The notes beneath the pieces are model-generated. The model saw only the letters and a list, made by a program, of their open reading frames with translations. It made no database searches and was not told where the DNA came from. Shown here one piece after another: positions 11,729 through 24,372 of a stretch of 64,000 bases of DNA (positions are counted from its first letter, which is position 1; each line of letters starts with the position of its first letter). Position numbers and translations under genes: made by a program. Source of the DNA: Ziziphus jujuba (lineage: Eukaryota > Streptophyta > Magnoliopsida > Rosales > Rhamnaceae); the NCBI RefSeq assembly GCF_031755915.1, contig NC_083380.1, positions 31,592,501 to 31,656,500 of the forward strand. The letters run 5' to 3'.

Positions 11729-14597
11729 TGTCAGGACCCGTCCAGAATTCCTTCCCGGAACCCTAGACAAGCCCTGATCCCAGGGAAATACCACCGAACC
11801 TTCCAACGGAAAATCCGACAGCATCTCCCCTAAGGGTAAGACTTACCAAAAATTACCTGCACTGAAAACACACTTCTATATTCATCCCCTTATTCCTCCC
11901 ACAATACTACAAATTGATTCCACAAATTTACAGCACTTCACAACAATAACAGCAATCCAGTGCATAATTAAAACATAAGTGTCCAGAATAGTATACAGAG
12001 CTTCATAAAGTGCTATTCAATAAAAAATACAACAAAGAAGAAAGAAATAATACAACTGAAATGAACGAGTACAAAAGTACTTCTCGAAACACGATAGCGG
12101 CGGAGAATTGGTTCGTCCCGGAAGAACATCTACCACCCCTTGCACCTAAGGGAACGGAATTTAAAAACGTGAGATGCTAATCGTCTCAGTGAGTGACCCT
12201 AACTGCTGAACACCTTTAATATTAACAATAATAATATAACAAATAAGGGAATTTAAGTAATACCGGCAATTAAATAGGTAAATAAATAATAGCAGTTGGA
12301 AATAATAATTTCCCTCAAAACTCTCACTAATCATTCTGTTGGAAATGTTCCCTTTTTAAAACATTTTCACAAAACCCGATATTCGTATTTCCCGAAAATC
12401 AAGGGATCAAACAATTTAATACACAATAACTAAATATATACCCCAAATATAAATAAAATGTAATAAATTATAATAAATAATTTTTGAACACCTTTAGGGT
12501 TTGAAATTTTATTTGAAAACTTACACTTGACGCACCACACCATATACCGGTGATGCCCTCCGATACCCAGCTTCCTGAGCACCGACTGGCGGGGAGATTA
12601 AAGAGAGAAACTTGCAAACGGCACTTCGGCGTCCCGACAGTACCGCTGCTGAAACCGTCATCCCGGCCAAGGAGGGGGGCGGCTGTGGCCAATATCAAAC
12701 TTGCCTGCCCACGGTCCAATGGCAGCTCACGGGAGACATAATACTTGCGCGCTAACCACATATACATACACCAGAACACTAATACTGTATGAATGCGTCT
12801 AAAATAATTATCAAATCAACCGTATCGTTCTTTCCAAAATTATCATGGGAAATATATCAAATTTTCACACTTACCATCCCACATATTTTCATTTAACAAA
12901 CCGGTACGAAAACATCGATAACCAATAAAATCATAATTTTTCTCGTAATACGAGGTTCAACAAATAAAATACCATGGGCATAATTATAAAAATTAAACCA
13001 CCACTTTAAACAAATATTTTCATAAAATATTTAAACCAATTATGCCCAAAAATAATATTTAAAACCACATACAATTTAATACTGAAAATACCTTGCTCAT
13101 GCATAATAATTAAAATTAAATCACAACAGAATAATTAATTGCCCCAAAATATTTTAAAGGTGCGTCACTCACCTTAAGCGCGTATATCAGCTAAGATCCT
13201 CCACAGGATCAACTCCACTACTTGCACGCGCACCTAAAACATCCACAGTACACCAACCAAATATATTAATATTTTAATCAGGTAACTCCCAAATGGGTAC
13301 CCGGGGAGCGAACACAAACGACAACTAAAAATTACGAGTGATATGCCGAATCGAAGCTTGAGTGATGAGGATCACGGATTCGGTCTTACTTTCCGGAGAT
13401 CGAACCCGAGGTGGCCGGAATCTCGCCGGAAAGTTTTCGGGATTTGACTCCTCAATTCTCCCAAACCATCGCGAATTGGAGGAAAAGGATGCCGGATTTG
13501 GATTCAGGAGGTCAGAATCAGTGGACAGGAACCGGCGGTGCAACTGGGTACTCGCCGGAACAGTGACTTCCGGCGAGCCGTCGCGGTCACCGGCAACCGT
13601 CGCCGGAAAGTAACGGAGATTTTTGGCTGAGATTTTTGGCAGTTTTGTAGATTGAGGGGAGAGGATTCCAATGGAACCGGCGGTGAGGCAAACGGAGGCC
13701 TGACGGCGGAGAGATCGGGGTTTGAAGATTTTCGGTGCCTCGCCGGAAAACGCTCCGATCCCGGCGCGTCGGAGGTCTGGTGGCCTTGAAATTTGGTGGG
13801 TTGGCCAGAAATGAGGAGGTGGTGAGGGGTGGCTGGGGCGTGTGGCCTGAAAATGGCCAGAAAGGCGTTAAACGGCGATGGCCGACGGTGGAGGGGAAAA
13901 TCACCGTCGAGCTTCGCCGGCTCGATCTGGGCGCGTCCAGCGACCGACGGTAGTGAAATTTCAGGGTTTGGCCAGAAATGGGAAGGCGCTCCAGTCTGGC
14001 CGGTGCATGTAGCAAGGATCGGCCAGAAAATTGGACGATTCCGACGGCCGGTCATCTCTCTCTCTCTCTCTCTCTCCTCTCTCTCTTTCTCTCTCCTTCC
14101 CAGCGTTTTTGCCAAATAAAAGCCACCGTGGGTGACACTGTTCATCCACATGGACCAATCAGGTGGCGACACATGGCATTACTGTGCACTTAAGCCGGAT
14201 ATAATAAAATATTACGGTATCCGGTGAACTTAAAACGTCCATAACGTTTTAACTAGATGTCCAAATTAAGCGTGCCGCTAGTCTATGAACTCGTATCGAC
14301 GAGTACTTTACAACCATACAAGAGTGAAAACGAAATTACACAACAACAAAAAGTCAACTTCCGGCACCTTTTGGACAGTTTGCACCTCGACTTATTTTGC
14401 CCATAACTTTCAAACCGTAGCTCCGTTTTCGACGTGCTACTAGTCTACGAACTCGGGGCATCATGCACTTCGCCATGGTACCATGGTCAACTAGAAATTT
14501 CAACTGGAACAAAAAGTCAACTTTTGACCCACTCGGTCAACGGTCAACCTCGGTCAACGTGCACGAATTCCAATGTGATTTGGGACGGGGTGTTACA
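11729..14597 (-). mobile_element. 2.87 kb solo LTR (large LTR, probably Ty3/gypsy) inside the R2 LRR exon
   Basis: Plus-strand ends are TGTCAGGACCCGTCCAG and GACGGGGTGTTACA, i.e. on the minus strand TGTAACACCCCGTCC ... TGACA, the TG..CA form of an LTR. TGAC is repeated on both sides (11,725-11,728 and 14,598-14,601). A second copy at 24,373-27,185 has matching ends and internal order. No internal domain, PBS or polymerase is present, so it is a solo LTR. A GC-rich stretch (13,330-14,180) with a CT microsatellite (about 14,056-14,100) gives long but meaningless open frames on both strands. Assignment to gypsy rests on LTR size and the TGTAACACCCCG start, not on coding evidence. Confidence 0.75.
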
Positions 14598-16853
14598 TGA
14601 CGATATCGAAGAATAGTATAAAGGGGCTCTAGTCCGCCACAACTTTCATCTCAGTTAGATATGGCTTCTCTTAGTGAGTGTAGATCAAGCGATATTTCAT
14701 GATCAAGAATTGCCAATGGTTTGCCAAAATTGAAACTGCGGACAGTAGGTATGTAATATTAGAACTGTATATCAAGTAGCTCAAGATGCTCAAACTTATA
14801 TTTATCACTAGAATAAGAATACGCTTTTCAGGAAAGGTTATGCCTTTGTACTCCCCCATCCCAACTAAAAGCTCAAATTTGGTAGGCAACTCTTTTATAG
14901 CTGTGCCAGTTATATCTATGCTAGTTAAATATTCCATTTCGTCAGTAATTCTGGGGAAGCTCTGGAATCTTGAGCAGGATCAGAAATTTAAAGTTCTAAA
15001 AGATCTCAAATCCAATTTACTTGGGAAAATCCTAAGCTTGATGCAGTATCGAAGGTCCAATACAACCAGCTTAGTAAGAGACCCAACAGACTCATGGATC
15101 TCAACTAGACTTGTACAACTATCAAGATGTAAACTCTCAAGATTTGGGACTCTTGACAGGTCAGGAATTACTCTTAAAAATTAACAGTGACTGAAGTTCA
15201 TAACTCTCAAGTTTTCCATACTCTGCAAGCAAAAAGATATAAGAAATTATATATGCATATAAAATGTAATTAATTTGATATCAAGGATAGTTTATACATA
15301 ATAGTTGTACCTTTATTAGTTTCCACAAATGCCGAATATGGCCACCAAGGATGTTGAATATGACAAGTTGGTTTGGAAAAGAATCAAACGAAGGAGTAGG
15401 AAACAGGTATCTAGGTAAATGAACTAACCTTAACTGATTAGAAAGGTATGGAATGTCAGTAGAAAAGACTACATTGCAATTAAGTTTAGGTAGTCGGAGC
15501 CGTTTCATTTTTTCGAATGGTTTAGCATTCAAGTATAGAGTTCGCTGTTTAGACAACTTCATCATAATTCCTTCAATTAAATTTGTTCCCTAGATATGGT
15601 TCAGAAGGAGGACCATATATATATTAGAAATCAACAAGGAGAAGAACATGGTCTAATTAATCATATGAAAAACATATAGCATTTCAATAAAAGTCAAATT
15701 TTAAATTATCACCCAAAAAAAAAAAAAAAGCTTTTAGATTATGATTCTTACTGTGTTTTCTGAGAGGACATGAAAAATATCATATGCAGACCATAATCTA
15801 TTGCGTTTACCAACTTCAGGGGATTCTTGGTGGACAATTTCCTGACCCATTTCTTCTATTAAGTGATGCATTCTCAGCTTGTTGCTCTCTATCGTGAGGA
15901 GAGACATATCGATGAGGACTTCAATCCCAGTGATTGGACACAAATTACAACTTCCAATTAATAAGGTAGCATAATCTTTGTCCTCTCCAACAAAGAAACA
16001 TGCAATATCAAGGAAAATAGCCTTCTGTTCATCATTTAAAGCATCATAGCTTATTTTAAGTATGTCATATATGTCCTCGTGGGGTTTGTTTTCCAAATTA
16101 TGTACAAGGTTTTGCCATTGATTTTTTCCCCTTCCACACAGAAAGGAACCCAATACTTCTAGAGCCAAGGGAAGGCCATTAGCATAACCTAAAATGAGAT
16201 ATGAGAGTGGAAGGTATTCTTCAATAGGTTCATTTCTTTTGAAAGCATTCCTTCTGAAGAGTTCAAGAGCTCTCGGATAACCCAATCCCTAGACATTGTA
16301 TGTTCCATCAGCTTCCTAAGTGGTTAATAAGTGCTTGTTTCTAGTAGTTATGATGATTCTACTTCCTAAACCAAGCCATTCATGCCCTCCTGCTAATGTC
16401 TTCAACTGATTGAGTTTACCAACATCGTCAAGAATGTTGGTAAACCACTCATGCCCTCCTGCTAATGTCTTTAACTGATTGAGTTTACCAACATCGTCAA
16501 GAATGAGAAATACTCTTTTATGACACAGCCTTTCCCTTATAATATTGATACCTCTATAAGTATTGCCAACCTTTAAATTTTTGTCCACTAACATGTCAAA
16601 CAAAGGTATTTCTTGTTGTTTAACTAAACTAGAGTGGTTCTTTGCTGTTTCTTTGACATTGGCAAGGAAGCTAGAACCTTCAAATTCATCAGTAAATTTG
16701 TTGAAACAGGCTTTAGCAATAGTGGTCTTTCCTATTCCACCACTTCCACATATCCCTATGAATCGAACTTTGTCCTTCTTTGGAACATTTATTAATGGAT
16801 GCAACTTCTGTAGATGGGATTGAATTCCAACTGGGTATTTGGCAACATGTAGG
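14598..16853 (-). pseudogene. R2: NBS and first LRR exons of a TNL pseudogene
   Basis: NBS exon (16,853-about 15,760): P-loop GSGGIGKTT, FLILDDVGKL, a 69 bp in-frame duplication that repeats kinase-2, GLGSRIIITTRNKHLL, then two in-frame TAG codons (about 16,317 and 16,288), GLPLALEVLGSFL, FLDIACFFVGEDKDY and MHHLIEEMGQEIV. LRR-start exon about 15,600-15,312 (KLSKQRTLYLNAKPF, YLSNQLRLVHLPRY). LRR exon about 15,220-14,598 with CTSLVEIHESVGSLTKL and EYLTSIDITGTAIKELP, with stops near 15,180 and 14,980. Its 5' end is split off by copia 1 (rest at 22,142-22,209) and its 3' end by a solo LTR. No TIR exon is found upstream before R3, which has its own NBS. Inactive on several independent grounds. 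Confidence 0.85.
16381..16518 (-). repeat. 69 bp in-frame tandem duplication of the kinase-2 region in R2
   Basis: Two adjacent 69 bp units (16,381-16,449 and 16,450-16,518), nearly identical. Each encodes ILDDVGKLNQLKTLAGGHEW, so the NBS reads kinase-2 twice before RNBS-B. 69 is a multiple of three, so the frame is kept. R1, R3 and R4 have a single unit. Confidence 0.9.
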
Positions 16854-17368
16854 TGTTAAAAAAATAAAATAATAATAATAATAATTTGTAATTTGGCAAA
16901 GTCGGTTTAGTGGTGAAGATTCAAGAAATTAATTTATGTTGCAATTAATGTTGCAATTGATGATAGCAATTAATGAAAGGGAGTCAAAATTGTTTACTAA
17001 AGCCATAGCAACTTGCCACATGTAAGCTAGCTTTATATGTATTGATTAGATAATTGATAGATTGACATGTGTCCTCATGAGTTATATTCTTTCTAGTATA
17101 GAAAAGAAAACAGCAAAGCATGCATATGGCGGTAGTTACTTTGGGACTGCCTCTTTTAGCTTATATATAGGCTTGTACTCTTGTTTTGCATTAATTTTGG
17201 AAAATAAAGAAATTATAACATGCATTCCTTCTATATTTTTTTAGCTCTTTTCTTCCTTCAATTTTAATTAGTCTCGGCCACCCTCTTTTCTTTTACCAAA
17301 CAAGTATTTTTTTAATCTCCTCAAATTTAAGCCTTCATTTTAAACACTTTTTCATATAATATCCAACA
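16854..17368 (+). repeat. Copia 1 5' LTR
   Basis: 515 bp, starts with a short A/TAA-rich run. It differs from the 3' LTR at roughly a dozen sites by eye. A TATATA motif and AATAAAG near 17,160-17,210 are likely the LTR promoter and poly(A) signals. Confidence 0.92.
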
Positions 17369-17413
17369 AATTTGGTATCAGAGCCTCGTTCTTGCCCCCT
17401 TTGTAAAATACCC

Positions 17414-20400
17414 ATGGCAGCCAATAACCAATCAACCTTTAGTTATGCCCAAAATCTAATTCCCATCTTTACCTATGAGAATTATGATTTTTCATGCATC
17501 CAAATGAAAACCCTTTTTATCTCACAAGATTTATGGGATATAATTGAAGAAGGCTATGATGAGCCTGCAAATCCTCGAGCAACTACAGTCGTGGACAAAA
17601 GCAGCAAAGAAGGAGTACAAGCAAAACATCCAAAAAGATGCACGAGCACTTTTTTTCATTCAACAAAGGGTAACCAAAAGTATCTTTCCTAGATTATCAA
17701 ATGCAACAAAATCTAAAGGTGCATGGGAAATTCTAAAACAACAATTTGGAGGCCATGGAAAGGTAATATCTATTAAACTTCAAACTCTTTAGAGAGATTT
17801 CAATAATTTAGCAATGAAAGAAAATGAAAATATCCAAGAATTTTCTTCTAGAGTTTCAGGAATTATTAACCAAATTAGAAGACTATTGATGATAAAAAAA
17901 TTGTAGAAAAAATATTAAGATGTTTGCCAGCAAAATTCGAGCATATTGTTGCAGCCATAGAAGAATCCAAAAATTTGAAAACATACTCTTTGGATAAACT
18001 ATTTGGCTCTCTTAAAGCACATGAAAAAAGAATGAGCAGGTTTTCTAACCAACCTGTGGAGCAAGCATTCAAATCAAATTGTAACATCAAAGAAAGGAAT
18101 TCGGCAACCTCAACAAGCAAATCAACAAAAAGAGGAGGTTCCTTTAGAAGAGAATGTGGTAATCAAGGCCGAGGCAAAGGAGGAAGAAACAATTATGAGT
18201 AAAGAAATTTCCGGGATAATTCTAAATCTTATTGCATTATCTGCAAAAAACCAGGGCATCAATCAAAAGATTATCATTTTAAATGTACAAAATGTAAGAT
18301 TTCTAATCATTCACAAAGAGATTGTTGGTATAAAGACATGCCAGAAATGAATGAAGTTAATTATTCTGAAAAGGTTGAAGATAGTCAAGTATTTTATTCA
18401 TGTATGTCTGTTAAACAAGAATCAAAACACACATGGTTTTTGGATAATGGATGCAATAGTCATATGACAAGTGATCCACAACTCTTTGTGAAGATGGATA
18501 AAAACTTTTTATCCAAAATAAAGCTTGGAGATGGAAAGTCACATGAAGTCAAAGGAAAATGAGTAATAGCAGTAAACTTTAAAGGAGGTAATTCTAAACT
18601 TGTCCATCATGTGCTTTATGTTCCTAGCTTAACATCAAATCTCTTAAGTGTTGGCTAGTTACTTCGAAAAAATTATTATGTAATTTTTGATGGAGAAGAA
18701 AGTACAATTATCGATAAAAATAAAAACATCATGGTGGTAAAAATAAAAATGAATCAAAATAATGTTTTTCCTCTTATTATGCCATGTGATGAAGAATTAG
18801 CTTTTCAAAGTCAAAAATTGGATGAGTCATACTTATGGCATTTAAGATATAGGCATTTAAATTATAATGGTCTAAAATTATTAAAAGACAAAAATATGGT
18901 TTTAGGCCTACCTCCTATTGCCCACATAGATAGAGTCTGTAAAGGATGCATATATGGAAAAATGCATAGATTGTCATTTCCCAAAAATACTTGGAGTGCA
19001 AAGGCACCATTAGAATTGGTACATTCTGATATTTTTGGACCAACTCGAACTCCATTGCTGAATGAAAAAAGATATTTCCTTCTATTTGTTGATGATTACA
19101 CCCGAATGATGTGGGTATATTTTCTAAAAGAACAGTCAGAAGCTTTTTAGGTATTTCAAGAATTCAAGGCGCTTGTAGAGAAGCAAGTTGGAAAGTGTAA
19201 CATCCTACATCGGTTGGAGAGGGGCACGAAGCGGTCTCTATAAGGCTGTGGACACATCTCCCTTCAAGACGCGTTTTGACAAAACCTTGAGGCCAGGGGG
19301 GAGAGAGGGAGTGAACCCTGGGCCAAAGAGGACAATATCTTGATGCGGGTGGACTGGGCCGTTATAGAAAGCCACTGAAGACTCTTCAAACAGATCATGG
19401 AGGAGAATTCATGTCTAAACCATTTATAGAGTATTGCAAGAAAAATGGAATTCAAAGACAGATCACAGTTCGGCATACCCCATAGGAAAATGGTGTAGGT
19501 GAGCGAAAAAATAGAACAATTGCAGAAATGTCCAAAAGTATGCTAAAGGAGAAAGGCCTTCCAAATAACTACTTGACAGAAGCCATCAACACTACCGTCT
19601 ACACTTTGAATAGATCTCCAACAAGAGTTGTCCTAAATAAGACTCCATATGAAGCATGGCACAAACAAAAGGCCCATGTACAACTCTTAAAAGTATTTGA
19701 ATGCGTAATTTACGCATATGTCCCCTCACAATATAGAGAAAAATTTGATGAAAAAGGAGAGAAATATATATTTCTTGGATACAGCAGTGAGTCAAAAGGT
19801 TACCGGCTGTACAATCCAAAAACAACTAAGCTGATAATTTCTAGAGATGTTATCTTTGACGAATCTACAGTGTGGAATTGGGCAAACACTTCCAAAACAG
19901 GAGCAAAAATATTTGAAGAAATTCCTATTCAGGATAAGTCAGATTCTCAACCAATTTAAGATGCTGGTCCAAGTACAAGTCATCAAGAATCTCCAAGCAC
20001 AATCTAAATAATGGATATATCTTCAGATGATGAATCATCACCAAGAAAGGTACACTCACTCGTAGATATTTATGAATATAATAATATGGCATTTTTTGCA
20101 TGTGAGAATCAAAATTTTGAAGAAGCAGGAAAAGAAGATATTTGGATTAAAGCAATGGATGAAGAAATTGTAGCAATTGAAAAGAATGATACATGGGAAC
20201 TTATGAATCTACCTAAAGGTAAAGATGTTATTGGATTCAAATGAGTCTACAAAACCAAGTACAAAGAAGATAGAACAATTCAAAAGTACAAAGCATGGCT
20301 AGTCGCCAAAGGCTATTCATAACAGCCAGGAGTCGACTTCAATGAGACACTCACACCAGTTGCTCGAATGGAAAATATTAGAATAGTTCTCGCATTAGCT

Positions 20401-21473
20401 GCTCAAATGGAGGTACCTGTTGATCAATTAGACGTCAAATCAACATTCCTTAATAAAGAACTCAAAGACAAAGTATATGCGGAACAACCTTTGGGTTAAA
20501 CCATCGAGGAAAAGAAAACAAAGTCTTACGATTAAAGAAGGCATTATATGGGTTAAAGCAAGCACCATGAGCTTGGAATAGCAAAATTGATTCATACTTC
20601 AGACAAAATGGGTTTCAATGGAGTCCAAGTGAGCCCTCTTTATAAGTCAAAAAAGAAGGTATGCAAGATATTCTCATTGTCTACTTATATGTTGATGATT
20701 TGATTTATACTGGAACTAATCCAAAAATGGTAGAAGAATTCAAAAGTGCAATGATGAAAGAATATGATATGACAGATTTTGGCCTAATGAAATATTTTCT
20801 TCGCATCCAAGTTCAACAAGCAAAAGGAGAAATATTTATTTCTCAAGAAAAATATTTAAATGATCTTCTCAAACGGTTTCACATAGACAACTGTAAACCG
20901 GTGTCTATCCCAATGGCGTTAAATGAGAAGTTGCGTGAGGATGATGGTGCAGAAAAAGCTGATGCAACAAATTACAGAAGCTTAGTTGGATGCCTCATTT
21001 ATCTAACAAATATCAGGCCAAATATTGTCTTTGCTGTTAGTTATGTTTCCAGATTCATGCACGAGCCAAGTAAAAATCACCACACTGCAGCAAAGAGGAT
21101 CCTTCACTATCTACAGGGTACCAGAAAGCTTGGAATTAAGTATGCCAAAGAAGCAGATAATAAGCTCATCGGATATACAGACAGTGATTGGGTAGGCTCC
21201 ATAGATGACCACAAAAGCACCTCAGGATATTTATTTTGCTTAGGTACAAAACCAATTTCTTGGTTATCAAAGAAACAAAAAATCATGTCATTATCTTCGG
21301 CAGAAGTAGAATATATATCAGCTACAGATGTAGCAAGTGAAGCAGTATGGCTTAGAAGACTTTTATTAGATATACAATATAAGGAAACTGCTCCAACAAT
21401 TATCAGATGCAATAATATGTCAGCAATAGCAATGACAAAAATCCAGTGTTCCACAAAAGGTCAAAGCACATAG
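17414..21473 (+). pseudogene. Copia 1 gag-pol remnants
   Basis: Gag starts at ATG 17,414 (AANNQSTFSYAQNLIPIF) and shifts frame near 17,590. A zinc-knuckle pair is visible at about 18,225-18,340; the first has lost its last Cys, the second (CTKCKISNHSQRDC) is whole. Protease reads WFLDNGCNSHM, with Asn in place of the usual Ser/Thr after the catalytic Asp. Integrase has the HHCC part (LWHLRYRHL, CKGCIYGK) and DDYTRMMWVYFLK, with a stop at 19,148 and a nested insertion at 19,196. RT keeps YVDD (about 20,690) and RNase H runs to 21,473. Many frameshifts and stops. It cannot encode a working polyprotein. Confidence 0.88.
19196..19366 (+). mobile_element. TRIM-like solo LTR nested in copia 1 integrase
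   Basis: 171 bp, TGTAACATCC...GGCCGTTATA, flanked by GAAAG on both sides (19,191-19,195; 19,367-19,371). It contains CTATAAGG, a likely TATA box. It is clearly related to the insertion at 55,558-55,738 (shared GGACAATATCTTGATGCGG and GGTGGACTGGGC). The ends and size resemble widespread plant TRIM/SMART solo LTRs; the family name is from memory and not verified. With its duplication it adds 176 bp and breaks the frame. Confidence 0.75.
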
Positions 21474-21627
21474 AAATTCGACATCACTTCATCAGATATT
21501 TGGTTGAAAATTAAACTTGAATTTATCAACACATCTGAGCAACTGATAGATATTTTTACAAAACTAACAACAACAGAAAAGCTAGAATACTTGAAGAGCT
21601 TTGTCAAAATTACAAATTAAAAGAAGG

Positions 21628-22141
21628 TGTTAAAAAAATAAAATAATAATAATAACAATAATTTGTAATTTGACAAAGTCGGTTGAGTGGTGAAGATTCA
21701 AGAAATTACACTTATGTTGCAATTAATGTTGCAATTGATGATAGCAATTAATGAAAGGGAGTCAAAATTGTTTGCTAAAGCCATAGCAAGTTGCCACATG
21801 TAAGCTAGCTTTATATGTATTGATTAGATAATTGATAGATTGACATGTGTCCTCATGAGTTGTATTTTTACTACCATAGAAAAGAAAACAGCAAAGCATG
21901 CATATGGCGGTAGTTACTTTGGAACTGCCTCTGTTAGCCTATATATAGGCTTGTACTCTTGTTTTGTATTAATTTTGGAAAATAAAGAAATTATAACGTT
22001 CATTCCTTCTGTATTTTTTAGCTTTTCTCTTCAATTTTAATTCGTCTCGGCCACCCTCTTTTCTTTTACCAAACAAGTATTTTTTTAATCTCCTCAAATT
22101 TAAGCCTTCATTTTAAACACTTTTTCATATAATATCCAACA
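21628..22141 (+). repeat. Copia 1 3' LTR
   Basis: 514 bp copy of 16,854-17,368, followed directly by the GTAGG duplication and the rest of the R2 NBS exon. Confidence 0.92.
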
Positions 22142-22209
22142 GTAGGAGTGTACGATTTGATTTGCTCAATGTGGCTTCAACGATTCTTTGGATCAATTGA
22201 GATTCATCT
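22142..22209 (-). pseudogene. R2 NBS exon, 5' end separated by copia 1
   Basis: Minus strand: acceptor GGGCAG then AGATGAATCTCAATTG, encoding DESQLIQRIVEATLSKSNRT. It is the start of the exon that resumes at 16,853 and equals the start of the R4 NBS exon at 60,250. Confidence 0.85.
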
Positions 22210-22685
22210 CTGCCCATTAACAAATTATAATCAATGCAAAAGAAAGACTTTGATATATTGAACATGGAAAAAATAAAATCCATTATCATTGTTATAAAAG
22301 AACATTTAACCTTGTTGTGTTTAAAATCGATGTCGCTAATCTGATGGGTTAAATGGTCATTAAATGGTGGAATGGCATTTTACTTTTTGACTACAAATCG
22401 ATTAACAAATCCAGAGTTGGACTAATTAAAAGAACTATTTTTTTAAAAATCTTTTATTTGCTTGATACGTTTATATTTTTTCTCATTTAATTTGTTGAAA
22501 AGTAAAAAATCAAAAATTATCAAAAGAGTTTTTTTCACAATTCCAAAAAAACTTTATACAATATTATTCTTTACACATTAATATTTAAACATATAAAAAC
22601 TATAATATAACTTTATATAATATTTTTAATATCTAAAATATTCATAATTCATACAATACCAATTAATCCAAAAATATATATAAAT

Positions 22686-22718
<33 letters not shown>

Positions 22719-23039
22719 TATTTTTTTTTTTCACAAATTGTTTATAAATCAAATACCACTCCACATAACTCTCTATGGAAATTGGTAGTCAAGATTAGAT
22801 AATGTTTCGGAATGTTTTTTGGCAAAACTAATAATCATAAAAACTTCATGGAATTTTCTTTCCGATTAAAATTCTTGTGGGCAACAAAAATTGATAGTAG
22901 AGATTTCAACCGAATGTTAAACCTCTTATAATCTAGCCATTGGCAAAAGCCACTATCCAACAGAGTTTCCTTTTTATAACAGCCAATCAATTGCTTTTTT
23001 CAACTATTCCATTCTCACAAGGGACCATTTTCTCTTTTT

Positions 23040-23079
<40 letters not shown>

Positions 23080-24372
23080 TTGTTATTATTATTATTATTA
23101 TTTAGATTTTTGGGAGATTATTCTAGTTCTTCGGAGAAGTGATTTTTGTTCTTTTGGAGGAATATGATGACTTTTTAGCAATTTAAAACAGCCTTTCTTT
23201 TTAGTAGTTTTTGTCTATACGCCTTTTTATTATAAAATTGCAATTTAACTATTCATATTTCAATTTTGTTTTATGTAGTGTGTATTTATATATATATATA
23301 TATATATGACGAGTGTTCATTGTGTAAAGAGATTTTGATAAATATTTTTAATAAATAATCATACCTTTTGATTTTTCTTTATATAATGATTAATGGATAT
23401 TTATCTTTACTAAAAAATCAGTTTTTTTAAAAAGCAATCTATTTAGTATAAAATAGTTTTCAACCACTGGATAAGGTTTATCCAATTATTTGTTAAAAAC
23501 AATTATCAAATCCATTTGTCCAAAAATTGGCCGTATACTTTTTAAATTTACAATGTTTGGTATTTTTTTCAAAATAAAATGTATTAATTATTAGGATTAA
23601 ATACAAAAAGATCACTTAAATTTGAGGAAAATCAACTGCACCCCTTGCTTTTTGACTCTAAGATCAGTTAGTTGTTTATCCCTATATGGCATTTTAAATT
23701 ACATTTATACCCTTGAAAATTGATTGCTATAAAAATTAATTTATCGAACCACTAAAATGACTTGCTGACAATTCGTTTAATAAATTTTAAAACGAGTAGA
23801 AAAATAAGATAATCTTAAAACGAGATTTTTTTTTAATAAATTTTAGTTCGTTTTCTTTATTATTGCAATGTCACTATCTCTCTCTATCCTACATCAGAAT
23901 AGTATGGTTTTTCATTTTTCGTTAATAGTTTTTTCTTTTCAATCCTACATCCAGAATTCAAATATGTTTCATCTTGTGAATGTCTTTTTTTTTTTTTCTT
24001 TTTTTCTTTTTTTTTTTCCTAAAATCAAATTTGCATATAAAACCTTACCCAGATTTGGGAACATGCAATGCAATAAAAAAAAAAAAAGGTTAAAAATTGT
24101 GAGATAAAATAATAAATACAAAAAACTTAAAAAATATTGAAAAAAACAAATGCAAAGCAAGTAAAAATTTAGAAATCAACCATAAAATAAATAAAAGCAA
24201 TGAATTTGAGAAAAAAATTATTTACTGGGATTCTAGGAAATAGAATCAGACAAAGGAAAATGGAGTAAAATTGGATGGAAAATAAAGGGAGATCGAAATC
24301 CAGAGGCGAAACTCCAAACTAAATTAAAGATTTTTGTCAAATTAGGTTTTTCCCAACTGAGATAGCGTTGTC
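22210..24372. other. AT-rich intron/intergenic sequence upstream of R2
   Basis: No gene found. It holds an AT microsatellite near 22,680-22,720, a TAA array that flips to TTA (23,041-23,101, able to fold into a hairpin), and an AT run near 23,288-23,308. A TIR exon for R2 would be expected here and is not seen. Confidence 0.55.

Larger units (their letters stand above)
16854..22141 (+). mobile_element. Copia 1: Ty1/copia LTR retrotransposon in the R2 NBS exon
   Basis: 5,288 bp. LTRs 16,854-17,368 and 21,628-22,141, both TGTTAAAA...ATCCAACA. Flanking 5 bp duplication GTAGG (16,849-16,853; 22,142-22,146). PBS TGGTATCAGAGC (17,373-17,384) matches plant initiator-Met tRNA. Polypurine tract AAAAGAAGG just before the 3' LTR. 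Domain order gag, protease, integrase, RT, RNase H marks it as Ty1/copia. The matching sites in R1 (near 6,225), R3 (near 30,352) and R4 (near 60,178) are uninterrupted. The coding region is heavily broken and also carries a nested TRIM-like insertion. Confidence 0.95.

Noticed and set aside
13325..14193. Several long open frames on both strands (up to about 222 codons), rich in Pro, Arg and Ser
   Set aside because: They lie in the GC-rich core of a solo LTR, overlap each other in many frames, show no domain, and include a CT microsatellite. The sister LTR does not keep them.
19196..19366. Cassandra-type TRIM with a 5S rRNA segment
   Set aside because: I could not find a 5S-like internal promoter region in either copy, so only the general label TRIM-like is used.
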